Of a DNA stretch of 64,000 nt, positions 18,001 to 24,897 are shown piece after piece. Made by a program: the position numbers and the translations under genes. Origin of the DNA: Nostoc punctiforme NIES-2108. GTDB lineage: Bacteria > Cyanobacteriota > Cyanobacteriia > Cyanobacteriales > Nostocaceae. Location of the stretch: assembly GCA_003326195.1 (NCBI GenBank), contig LXQE01000075.1, positions 73,917-137,916 of the forward strand. Reading direction: 5' to 3'. Within the stretch, counting starts at the first letter, position 1. The number at the start of each line of letters is the position of its first letter. The notes under the pieces were generated by a model. That model worked only from the letters and a program-made list of their open reading frames with translations. It did no database searches and was not told the origin of the DNA.

Positions 18001-18017
18001 ATAAAATATTTATGTCC
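18001..18017 (-). promoter_or_regulatory. Island motif copy A
   Basis: On the minus strand this reads GGACATAAATATTTTAT. It matches four other copies in the island with consensus KGACATAAWWRTTTTAD. It lies upstream of the peptide gene starting at 17767. Confidence 0.45.
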
Positions 18018-18165
18018 TTTTTCTTTCTTGCTTACTTGATTTATAAAAATTATAAAAAGCAATATAAAATCAGCCCAAGAATTCTCTTAGACTGAACGAT
18101 AAAAATTTAAGGCTATTTCATTGTGGCAGTATTGAGGGGTTTGCTAGCCTAGTTTGGATCTTCTT

Positions 18166-18336
18166 TTAACCTAGTAAAAATGGAGTTAAAGTTATAATAA
18201 TAACAGGTGTAATTCCGCCTTGAATGCTGAGAGCATCGCTTTCTGACAATTCTGTTAACTGATCCAAATAACTTTCAGAATCAGAGAAAAATTCGTTTCC
18301 AGTGACAGATAAATTATCAATTTTGATTGTAGCCAT
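18166..18336 (-). CDS. Double-glycine bacteriocin-like precursor, 56 aa
   Basis: The leader begins MATIKIDNLSVTGNEFFSDS, continues ESYLDQLTEL and ends LSIQGG. The core is ITPVIIITLTPFLLG, a short very hydrophobic peptide. The start at 18336 is preceded by AAAGGAGA at good spacing. The leader shares SDSESYL-DQL with the 17600-17767 peptide, but the cores differ entirely. It is a likely C39-exporter substrate. The core has Thr but no Cys, so no thioether ring is possible within it. Confidence 0.75.
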   Translation of the reverse strand: MATIKIDNLSVTGNEFFSDSESYLDQLTELSESDALSIQGGITPVIIITLTPFLLG

Positions 18337-18465
18337 TGGTTTGTCTCCTTTGAGATTTTATATTGTTGTGTTCAAGCAAGTATTAGGTTCTGTTTTGCCT
18401 AATCCCTGTACTTATATATTTGCATTAACAAGGGGTAAAAGTAACTATATATAAGTATTTAATAA

Positions 18466-18482
18466 TGACATAATTATTTTAA
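18466..18482 (+). promoter_or_regulatory. Island motif copy D
   Basis: Reads TGACATAATTATTTTAA on the plus strand. It starts a unit of about 90 bp (motif plus hairpin) that is repeated at 18745. No plus-strand gene follows. Confidence 0.35.
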
Positions 18483-18504
18483 TACTGACATTAACGTAAA
18501 TTGA

Positions 18505-18531
18505 AAAACCCTTAGTCGAATTGAGGGTTTT
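18505..18531. terminator. Bidirectional-looking hairpin terminator
   Basis: AAAACCCT (18505-18512) pairs with AGGGTTTT (18524-18531), with A-tract and T-tract on either side. It could stop minus-strand transcripts from the kinase/HopA1 operon before the peptide array. Confidence 0.55.
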
Positions 18532-18639
18532 GTTATTAGTCTAAATTACAGTTAGAAGATAAGTAGGTCAACTTAATTAAACATAAAACAATAGTAAGGT
18601 GTGTTGTCGTGCAACGCACCATCTTGAAATTGTTTATTG

Positions 18640-18671
18640 GGGTGTGTTAGGCGTTCCGCCGTAACACACCC
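18640..18671. repeat. Palindromic GGGTGTGTTA repeat
   Basis: GGGTGTGTTA (18640-18649) and its exact inverse (18662-18671) enclose 12 bases. The whole resembles the common cyanobacterial repeat ending in TAACACACCC. A partial copy (GTAAGGTGTGTTG...) lies just before it at about 18595-18620. Confidence 0.55.
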
Positions 18672-18744
18672 TACATCCATACTAAATTATAGTTACAAGA
18701 TACAAGCCAAACCCTTTATTATTATCGTTATGCTTAGTTTGAGA

Positions 18745-18761
18745 GGACATAATTGTTTTAG
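18745..18761 (+). promoter_or_regulatory. Island motif copy E
   Basis: Reads GGACATAATTGTTTTAG, 14 of 17 bases matching the minus-strand copy at 22933. It starts the second copy of the motif-plus-hairpin unit. Confidence 0.35.
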
Positions 18762-18785
18762 TATTGACCTTATTAAACAATAAAA

Positions 18786-18812
18786 AAATCCCCTAATAAA
18801 ATTGAGGGATTT
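18786..18812. terminator. Hairpin terminator
   Basis: AAATCCC (18786-18792) pairs with GGGATTT (18106+700, i.e. 18806-18812), preceded by an A-run. On the minus strand this gives a T-run, so it can end transcripts coming from the HopA1 operon. Confidence 0.5.
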
Positions 18813-18952
18813 GCTGTTAGCTTAAACTGATGCTTGAAAAAAATAAACAATTTCGCACTTTTCTCAGAAAAACTAAATTTATTTGGATGAAAGGTTATTT
18901 TCAATAATAACTCAATACAGCTTTTGATATTGCTGCTATTTGTGTGAAACTA

Positions 18953-19063
18953 TCAGCCTAAACCACCGGCTATGACACTTAAGCTTGCTGCATATGAAGC
19001 TTCTCCAACTCCAAGAGTAATCAATGCTGCTCCTATAGCAGCTATCAACAAGTTTTTTAGCAT
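18953..19063 (-). CDS. Tiny exported peptide, 36 aa
   Basis: An ORF 27 bases downstream of the HopA1-family gene on the same strand. It begins MLKNLLIAAIGAALITLGVG and continues EASYAASLSVIAGGLG. It looks like a Sec signal peptide (basic start, hydrophobic core, YAA cleavage site) followed by only about ten residues. It may be the truncated start of an exported protein of the PEP-CTERM kind, or a genuine small secreted peptide. The ribosome-binding site is weak. Hairpins follow at 18786 and 18505. Confidence 0.45.
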   Translation of the reverse strand: MLKNLLIAAIGAALITLGVGEASYAASLSVIAGGLG

Positions 19064-19090
19064 TTTTTAGTCTTTTTTGGAATGAAAATT

Positions 19091-20188
19091 TTACAGTTCT
19101 AAAAGTGTATAAATATCTTCAGAGTTGGCATTAAGATATGAACGCTGCAATTCGATTCCCAAAGAAGAAAATTGCTCAATTATAGCCCTCATTCGCCTCT
19201 CAATTGAGTTATCCTCTTGATACCAAGCTGTCAGCAACCCATTTGCCACAATCTGACAGCGATTCATCCCAAAGCTTTCTTGAACAGCAAACTTTTGGTC
19301 TGGTTCTTCTGCCAACCCTAACCCTGGTGCAAGTTGCATAGTGAATAGCGGCACCTTTGGCTGAAAATGCGATTGGTTTTCTGCATAGACAGTCTCAAGG
19401 ACTTGCCGGACAGCTTCATAGTTGCCTTTTTCAAAGTACAGTACCCCTGAATCGTAACGCTTGTAGTCATCTGGGTTATACAGCACCTTAAAGTGGAAGA
19501 AAATGGGAATGGCATTCAGTCGCCGCGTCAAGCTACTCATAACCACCACTGCACCTTCAGGGCTGAAGTTAAAGTACACCCGTACCAGATTTTCACGACT
19601 TTCAGATACGACATTGCTAACTGCCACGTAAAAGCCATTTTGCACCAGATTCTTCGGCATCTGGATAGCAACAGAATCACCTACCACAGCTGCCACTTCA
19701 GTAGGTTGAAGATGCTTATTCCGTTCAATATGCAGCCTCAAACCGCCTTTAGTCACGGCTAAACTGCGATCGCGTTCTTCTCTCAAAACAGACCAACCAG
19801 GGTCAAAGTAGCCCTCTCCAAAATTACTTTCATGCAATCGCTTATAAAATCCCACATCTACCCCTAAAACAGTATTATTCTCCAAATCCAGGGGCAAACC
19901 ATTTTCCTCTCCATCTAGTGCCAACGTACTTTGCATAGAACCGTTGTAATAGATACCGTAAAGAAAACTCCGCAATTGCAGACTCAGATATTTCTGTTGC
20001 ATCTGGGTTGGCATCTTCTGAAAACGTTCAACTGCCTCAGATGGTAATTCTAACGGTTTGTAATCTGGATGGTGGATGGAGAAATCAGATTTTATCTCAA
20101 TTTTCTGAACAATATCTTGCAGAATATCCAGTAATTGCCCAGTTAAAACAATTTCTAGCTGAGTTTGAGGAGAATTTAATAATTGCAT
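19091..20188 (-). CDS. HopA1-family protein, probable phospho-Ser/Thr lyase of a RiPP pathway
   Basis: A 365-residue protein of the family named after the Pseudomonas effector HopA1. Recognisable stretches are LRSFLYGIYYNG, GFYKRLHESNFGEGYFDPGW, a strand-rich centre with RVYFNFSPEGAVVVMS and a FHFKVL...YKRYDSGVLYFEKGNY segment. Bacterial relatives such as LxmY and TvaD act with an APH-like kinase to turn Ser/Thr into dehydro-amino acids; the kinase phosphorylates and the HopA1 protein eliminates. Here the kinase gene ends only 29 bases upstream, so the two form one unit. Lyase activity is inferred from family and neighbours. Confidence 0.78.
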   Translation of the reverse strand: MQLLNSPQTQLEIVLTGQLLDILQDIVQKIEIKSDFSIHHPDYKPLELPSEAVERFQKMPTQMQQKYLSLQLRSFLYGIYYNGSMQSTLALDGEENGLPLDLENNTVLGVDVGFYKRLHESNFGEGYFDPGWSVLREERDRSLAVTKGGLRLHIERNKHLQPTEVAAVVGDSVAIQMPKNLVQNGFYVAVSNVVSESRENLVRVYFNFSPEGAVVVMSSLTRRLNAIPIFFHFKVLYNPDDYKRYDSGVLYFEKGNYEAVRQVLETVYAENQSHFQPKVPLFTMQLAPGLGLAEEPDQKFAVQESFGMNRCQIVANGLLTAWYQEDNSIERRMRAIIEQFSSLGIELQRSYLNANSEDIYTLLEL

Positions 20189-20217
20189 AACGACTACTTT
20201 AGTAATAACAAAATGAT

Positions 20218-21378
20218 TTAAACAGCAGAACTACTCAGGTGATTTAATTCAACAGCAGCATCACCAAAAATTGTTGGCATCGATTGTATAGGACGGCTTA
20301 ATAATGTCTTAGCAACCTGAAGCATAGCAATCCCCATATTGCCAAAAGATTTTTGATACTGAATCATTGCCTGAATCTGTTGAATCAAAGCAAAACCTGT
20401 AAATTGCACCACCCGTTGCAAGAAATCAGGACGATGTTCTAGAATTTCTGCAAAAGTGTTTAAATAAGCTTGGGTTAATGTACCAATTGAAGGCTGAAGT
20501 AGTTCTAAAGGTGTTATTGCCAAGCGTAGAGACTCTTCAATACTCAAAGAATTACTGATAACCAAGCTAGCAAGCCAGATTTGTACATAGCTACCAATAA
20601 GTGTTCCCAAATCAAAAGCTGGATCTCCCCAAGTCGAGCGTTCCCAATCAATTAGGCGGACAATATTATTACTGGAATTATGCCAATCTTTGTAAAGGAG
20701 AATATTATTTAGTTTCAAATCATTGTGGGTGAGACAAGAGGGCGTTACAGCATTACCCAATTCAGCGATCGCCTGCCCTAAGCTATCATAACGTTGATAT
20801 AGAGCAAAAAACTTTAACCCATCCCCAGGAACTAAACCAAAAATTTCCGGTTCAACTCGTTCTAATCTCTGAACTAAATGTGATACTTGATCAACCATTA
20901 AATTATCTGAATTTTTAGAAAAGAATTGCTGATATTCTTGGCGGTTGAAAGTATCACGATGGATAGCCCCTAAAATTTTACCAATTGCCGTAGCGATTTC
21001 GGTAGAAAATATCTTTTCCTTGGTATAGAAATCCATTAAATCCCGATAATCATCCAGATAGCTGAAGACAATAATCGAATTTTCGGCATCAAAATGCAGC
21101 ACCTCTGGTAAAAATGAGCGATAGTTTTCAAGGTTGGTAAATCTTTGTAACAACTCTTGAATTTGCCACTCATTTAAAAACTCACCAGCCGCTTTCCCTT
21201 CCTGATTGTGTCGTTCTTGTTTAACAAGAAGCTTTCTATCATTTGGTAAAGTAACTAACAAATTAAAGTTTTTAGCTGCAATTAGTTCTACCTTAATCGG
21301 TGGTTGTTTTGACTGATTACATAATCCCTGTTCAACTAAATAATCGACAACATTATGAGAGTTTAAGAGAAATGTCAT
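20218..21378 (-). CDS. APH-fold phosphotransferase, probable RiPP Ser/Thr kinase
   Basis: A 386-residue kinase of the aminoglycoside/choline phosphotransferase fold. The catalytic loop reads THNDLKLNNILL (His218, Asp220, Asn225), followed by LIDWERSTWGDPAFDLG with metal-binding Asp244. The N lobe has LLVKQERHNQEGKAAGEFLNEW. In class V lanthipeptide and thioviridamide-type clusters such a kinase (LxmK, TvaC) phosphorylates the precursor before HopA1-type elimination. Placement between the precursor genes and the HopA1 gene supports that role over antibiotic resistance. A perfect 10-bp hairpin stands in its 176-bp upstream gap. Confidence 0.78.
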   Translation of the reverse strand: MTFLLNSHNVVDYLVEQGLCNQSKQPPIKVELIAAKNFNLLVTLPNDRKLLVKQERHNQEGKAAGEFLNEWQIQELLQRFTNLENYRSFLPEVLHFDAENSIIVFSYLDDYRDLMDFYTKEKIFSTEIATAIGKILGAIHRDTFNRQEYQQFFSKNSDNLMVDQVSHLVQRLERVEPEIFGLVPGDGLKFFALYQRYDSLGQAIAELGNAVTPSCLTHNDLKLNNILLYKDWHNSSNNIVRLIDWERSTWGDPAFDLGTLIGSYVQIWLASLVISNSLSIEESLRLAITPLELLQPSIGTLTQAYLNTFAEILEHRPDFLQRVVQFTGFALIQQIQAMIQYQKSFGNMGIAMLQVAKTLLSRPIQSMPTIFGDAAVELNHLSSSAV

Positions 21379-21417
21379 AATTTTTAAATTTATAAAGTAA
21401 TTCTGATGTAGATAAAA

Positions 21418-21443
21418 TTGTGGTAGTTAAATTACTACCACAA
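21418..21443 (-). terminator. Hairpin between precursor 2 and the kinase gene
   Basis: TTGTGGTAGT (21418-21427) pairs perfectly with ACTACCACAA (21434-21443). Read on the minus strand it is followed by ATTTTATC. It is a plausible partial terminator that would give more precursor mRNA than enzyme mRNA. Confidence 0.55.
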
Positions 21444-21554
21444 CCTGTTTTTGCAAGGATTTTTGAAACTACTACCGCACAACATCAATAAACCATCTAT
21501 TCCAAATTAATCAAATGTCTGCGGTATATAAATTACAAATTACGCACAGCAGTA

Positions 21555-21770
21555 CTAACCCAGTAGATAGCCGCCTAATAAAATTATCGCATCTCTCACA
21601 TCTGTTGCTACTCCACTACCTGTAATGTTTTTCTGTTCTTCTTCAGACAATTCTGAGAGCGAGTTTTGTTCTAAAACTTGTTTTCGTCTTGCAGATGCAT
21701 TTACAACGGCTTCTTCAATTAAGTTTGTAATTTCAATTTGACTTGTGAAATGTTTGTGATGAATGTTCAT
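21555..21770 (-). CDS. RiPP precursor peptide 2, 71 aa
   Basis: A 53-residue leader starts MNIHHKHFTSQIEITNLIEE, continues AVVNASARRK and ends LSELSEEEQKNITGSG. The core is VATDVRDAIILLGGYLLG. The leader shares the NLI-EAV-NA-ARR segment and the acidic LSxEEx..(V/I)xGxG end with precursor 1 at 22383-22658, with exactly the same length. The core is unrelated and has one Thr and no Cys, so it may be a two-peptide partner rather than a ring-bearing product. GGAG lies 11 bases before the ATG. Processing would be at GSG by the C39 exporter. Confidence 0.75.
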   Translation of the reverse strand: MNIHHKHFTSQIEITNLIEEAVVNASARRKQVLEQNSLSELSEEEQKNITGSGVATDVRDAIILLGGYLLG

Positions 21771-21818
21771 TGATATGATATTCTCCTTAAATTACTTCAA
21801 TAAACTTTGTAGCTTTGC

Positions 21819-22256
21819 TTAAATAACAGTCGGTGTCGCCACTTTAAGTAGTAATTCAGAGGGATTGTAATTATCTGTAATAACTTGTGGACAACGCATA
21901 CAAGCTGCCTTACCTTCCTGCTCCCACCATTGGCAATCTCGGCGTATGGAACAAGGTGGTAGATCCTCTACTACCGTTGGCAAATTTTCTACAACTCGCA
22001 TTGCCAGACGACAATCTTTACCATCAAAATGTTGACAACCCTTAGTTGCACAAGGTGCAGCCGTCCGAAAAATTTCAGTGGGTGTTACTGGACTAGCCTT
22101 TGCTATTAGTTCATCTGTGACAGGTTGGGGGTGCTTAAGATAAGCTACGCGGGGTTCTGTGACTGTGCCACCAACGACGCCGAAAACAATACTGTCTTGC
22201 CATTCTGGTCTTGCACTAGGGCAAAGTGTAGTCTTTTCTGTAGCGATGTCTTCCAT
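21819..22256 (-). CDS. Eight-cysteine small protein in the RiPP operon
   Basis: A 145-residue protein that I do not recognise. After an ordinary N-terminal part (GVVGGTVTEPRVAYL), it has two Cys groups: Cys69-x4-Cys74-x7-Cys82 and Cys102-x5-Cys108-x10-Cys119-x2-Cys122, plus Cys12. This spacing suggests a metal or Fe-S site. It lies between the two precursor genes on the same strand (126 and 48 bp gaps), so it is probably a third pathway component: a redox or modifying enzyme, a leader-binding factor or an immunity factor. There is no signal peptide or membrane segment. Confidence 0.65.
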   Translation of the reverse strand: MEDIATEKTTLCPSARPEWQDSIVFGVVGGTVTEPRVAYLKHPQPVTDELIAKASPVTPTEIFRTAAPCATKGCQHFDGKDCRLAMRVVENLPTVVEDLPPCSIRRDCQWWEQEGKAACMRCPQVITDNYNPSELLLKVATPTVI

Positions 22257-22288
22257 AAATTGAACCTATGTGAATTGTATTTTTAAGC

Positions 22289-22333
22289 TGATGGAGATTG
22301 ACAGATAATTTCGGGTCAAACTCCTCTCCATCA
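22289..22333 (-). promoter_or_regulatory. Nested hairpin between precursor 1 and the Cys-rich gene
   Basis: TGATGGAGA (22289-22297) pairs with TCTCCATCA (22325-22333), and inside it TTGAC (22298-22302) pairs with GTCAA (22315-22319), giving a 14-bp stem with one bulge. It lies just after the precursor 1 stop. It may protect the precursor mRNA end or attenuate read-through. Confidence 0.5.
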
Positions 22334-22382
22334 ACCTAAATAAGCAAATTAAATGTCTAAGAGTTTAATAGTTACTAGCAAC

Positions 22383-22658
22383 TTAAAAGGCTTGTGCACT
22401 CAAGTTCGGATTTTGTGCAATTATTCCACAAGTAATCGGTTCTCTCACAAAAATACCCCCTGCAATGGTCGGCCCTTTCAGAAGAGAAGCAGTAGCTAAA
22501 CCACCTGCAACGTTTGCCATTTCTTCATCAGACAGAGTTAGTAAAGTATCTTCTAAATCCTCAGCTAGATTCCGTCGTGCTACAGCATTGTTAACAGCAT
22601 TATCAATCAGGTTGCTAATGTCAAATTTAATATCTGAATTCTTTTTATTCCTTTCCAT
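22383..22658 (-). CDS. RiPP precursor peptide 1, 91 aa, Cys-containing core
   Basis: The 53-residue leader starts MERNKKNSDIKFDISNLIDN, continues AVNNAVARRN and ends TLSDEEMANVAGG, a textbook double-glycine end. The 38-residue core begins LATASLLKGPTIAGG and contains PITCGII near its middle, with Ser/Thr at core positions 3, 5, 11, 23 and 34 and one Cys at 24. This fits Ser/Thr dehydration and one thioether ring. A second Gly-Gly within the core (14-15) could be another cleavage point. GAGGA precedes the ATG. It is first in a minus-strand set with the Cys-rich protein, precursor 2, kinase and HopA1 protein. Two motif copies lie upstream. Confidence 0.8.
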   Translation of the reverse strand: MERNKKNSDIKFDISNLIDNAVNNAVARRNLAEDLEDTLLTLSDEEMANVAGGLATASLLKGPTIAGGIFVREPITCGIIAQNPNLSAQAF

Positions 22659-22788
22659 TTTGCTTTTCCTCAGAATATATAACTAGATATAGGCTCAATC
22701 ACTAAGTAGTGTAATTACCTAATCTTTCTATATTCTAGGGATGAGGAAAATGATTTAACTATGTTTTACAAGTTTTTACCAGATATAA

Positions 22789-22805
22789 ATAAAACTTTTA
22801 TGTCA
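22789..22805 (-). promoter_or_regulatory. Island motif copy B
   Basis: On the minus strand TGACATAAAAGTTTTAT, about 130 bp upstream of the precursor 1 start. Confidence 0.45.
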
Positions 22806-22932
22806 CCAACTAATAAATCGACACTTTTAGTTAAAACTATTTATTTATCAAGGTTATATATCTATAAATTACTATAAAAACAAATTTTTGCACTAATTAT
22901 CAGATAATATTTCATTAAAGTTTTAACCTTTA

Positions 22933-22949
22933 ATAAAACATTTATGTCC
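22933..22949 (-). promoter_or_regulatory. Island motif copy C
   Basis: On the minus strand GGACATAAATGTTTTAT, about 275 bp upstream of the precursor 1 start and 144 bp from copy B. The region 22690-23091 is otherwise AT-rich with no gene seen. Confidence 0.45.
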
Positions 22950-23091
22950 CAAAAAATTTTCCAAATTATAGGCAATACCTAACGACAAGATAATAGGTAA
23001 GACTTCAGTCTCTACTACTAAATAGTCTTAAGGCTAATCAATAAAACTTGCAATTCGGAATTGTGGGAGAAAGTTGATATTTCTAACATCT

Positions 23092-23739
23092 CTAGTCAGT
23101 ACTCTTCACCCTTTCAAACAAAGCTCGATAGACAGGCTCACCCTTTTTTTGAGTGCCTATTTCCCGTTCTGTGGGAACTGGTAGCGGATTTTCGGCTAGC
23201 CATTCTTCTGTACCAACTTTCTGAAAAGCTGAATTAGCAGCAAAGCGATCGCGCATTTCCACAGCCACAAATTCCATATCTGATTGCAGAAATACCAATC
23301 CCCCAACTGCAAGATACTTAGCTAAGTCTGCCACTAGTTCTGGTTGGACTACACGACGTTTAGCGTGACGGGTTTTAAACCAAGGATCGGGAAATTGAAT
23401 AGTAACGCGTTGTAAACTTCCTGGAGGCAGGGAAGATAAAAGCGAATGCAGTGAGTTATTCACATTGCAAAATAAATAGTGCAGGTTTGTTAAACCTAAT
23501 TCAGAACGTAACTTATTAGCTTCCACCACCAGCGGTTCCCGAATTTCCAAGCCGAGAAAATTCCAGTTGCGTTCTATCTTGGACATATCCAACAAAAACA
23601 GTCCCTTAGCGCAGCCAATATCTAAATGTAGTGGTTGATTTGGCTTTGCATAAATTTTTTCCCAGTCCAGGGGACTTGCTGGTGTTTGATACTTTTTACC
23701 AAGTGGATTAACATGCTGGCGGACTCGGACTGCTGCCAA
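23092..23739 (-). CDS. trmB: tRNA (guanine-N7-)-methyltransferase
   Basis: Makes m7G46 in tRNA using S-adenosylmethionine. The SAM site is LHLDIGCAKGLFLLDMS, and the RNA/base site is TIQFPDPWFKTRHAKRRVVQPELV. The length of 215 fits the family. The ATG at 23739 follows AAAGGAGAAAA, a strong ribosome-binding site. It is upstream of and co-oriented with the peptide island, but 430 bp away and separated by AT-rich DNA, so it is probably independent. Confidence 0.92.
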   Translation of the reverse strand: MAAVRVRQHVNPLGKKYQTPASPLDWEKIYAKPNQPLHLDIGCAKGLFLLDMSKIERNWNFLGLEIREPLVVEANKLRSELGLTNLHYLFCNVNNSLHSLLSSLPPGSLQRVTIQFPDPWFKTRHAKRRVVQPELVADLAKYLAVGGLVFLQSDMEFVAVEMRDRFAANSAFQKVGTEEWLAENPLPVPTEREIGTQKKGEPVYRALFERVKSTD

Positions 23740-23784
23740 AATTTTTTCTCCTTTACGTGAAAATATCCTGTGGTGAAACTTCAG

Positions 23785-23903
23785 GTTATATCAATTCAAA
23801 AAATGTTTGCGACCGAGACCCCATCTTCACTGACGCACACCCTCCCCGAAGCCTTGTAGAGGGTTGGGTAGGGTCTTATCTATTTTTTTCAAATTGGTAT
23901 TAC
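23785..23903. repeat. Degenerate inverted-repeat element
   Basis: TATCAATTCAAAAAATG near the left end and CTATTTTTTTCAAATTGGTA near the right end are imperfect inverses. Between them is the common Nostoc stretch with ACCCTCCCCGAAGCC and AGGGTTGGGTAGGG. It is probably a non-coding dispersed element. Confidence 0.4.
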
Positions 23904-24126
23904 AAGGAAGTCTAGCAAAAGTATGCCAAAATTTATCGGTCTATCATTCAATTGCCTACGCAGCAGCAAGTTTGTACAACAGTCTCAGTCAAATACGTCA
24001 TGCTTACATTGTTTTTTTAGGTTTTTGAGAAATTTATATTTTGGAAGTCCCTCATTTTGCATTAATCTCTAGAATTAAAATGCCTTAACACATTTGCTCT
24101 AGTCGTGGAGGAAGGAAACTTAAACA

Positions 24127-24855
24127 GTGGATATTTTAGATTTATTTTATAAGGGTGGGCCAGCGATGTGGCCATTGCTAGTTCTATCGATTCTGGCTTT
24201 GAGTGTGATTTTCGAGCGTTTGTGGTTCTGGCTGCGAATGTTGACTCAGGAAAAGCAAATAGTCGATCGCATCCTGGATGCTGCTCAGGATAATTGGGAA
24301 GTAGCTGCCGACATCGCCAGACAAGCAAGCCATCAGCCTGTCGGGCGTTTTCTCTACGCCCCTCTACGTTTAGCGAAAAGTGATGCGGAAACCTTTCGAC
24401 TAGCACTGGAGGCTACGGCAGAAGACGAATTAGCTGGGATGCGGCGGGGCGAAAAACTTTTAGAAGCCGTGATTGCCTTAGCGCCGTTGCTAGGATTGTT
24501 GGGTACAGTTTTGGGTTTAATCCACTCTCTGCGCTCAATTCGGATTGGCGATTTGGGAACTGAATCTACTGCTGGGGTGACTACTGGTATTGGTGAATCC
24601 TTAATTAGTACGGCAAGTGGGCTAATAGTTGCCATCATTAGTTTGGTATTTTACCGCCTATTTCAAAGTTTTGTAGTCAACCAAGTCAAAGTTTTTCGGA
24701 AGGCAGGGAATGAGATGGAATTGCTCTATCGCCAGTCTCCTCCTGACTTTAGCAATAGGACATCCGCAATTGTGGCAGAAAATTTCACTCCACCCCGCAA
24801 GCCAGGAAAGACTAGAGTTTCTGAACCTCCTGAACCCCCAAATACACCTAATTAA
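24127..24855 (+). CDS. MotA/TolQ/ExbB proton channel family protein
   Basis: Channel part of an ExbB-ExbD (or TolQ-TolR) proton-driven motor in the inner membrane that powers outer-membrane transport or stability. Three membrane segments are visible: [18 protein letters not shown] (about 15-32), [19 protein letters not shown] (about 118-136) and [19 protein letters not shown] (about 155-175), with the family G-T-V-x-G motif in the second. The start is GTG at 24127 after GGAGGAAGG. The exbD-like gene follows 42 bp later, so the two form an operon. There is no TonB or receptor nearby, so the driven system is unknown. Confidence 0.88.
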   Translation: MDILDLFYKGGPAMWPLLVLSILALSVIFERLWFWLRMLTQEKQIVDRILDAAQDNWEVAADIARQASHQPVGRFLYAPLRLAKSDAETFRLALEATAEDELAGMRRGEKLLEAVIALAPLLGLLGTVLGLIHSLRSIRIGDLGTESTAGVTTGIGESLISTASGLIVAIISLVFYRLFQSFVVNQVKVFRKAGNEMELLYRQSPPDFSNRTSAIVAENFTPPRKPGKTRVSEPPEPPNTPN

Positions 24856-24897
24856 TAATCAATAATTCAACCCCTGAACCAGGCTTGAGAGTGAGAC

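Noticed and set aside
20218..21378. Antibiotic-resistance phosphotransferase
   Set aside because: The fold is the same, but the gene lies between RiPP precursors and a HopA1 gene with a 29-bp gap, which points to peptide modification.
22383..22658. Aminovinyl-cysteine (thioviridamide-like) product
   Set aside because: The only Cys is in the middle of the core, not at the C terminus, and no LanD-type decarboxylase or YcaO/TfuA gene is present. A thioether ring fits better.
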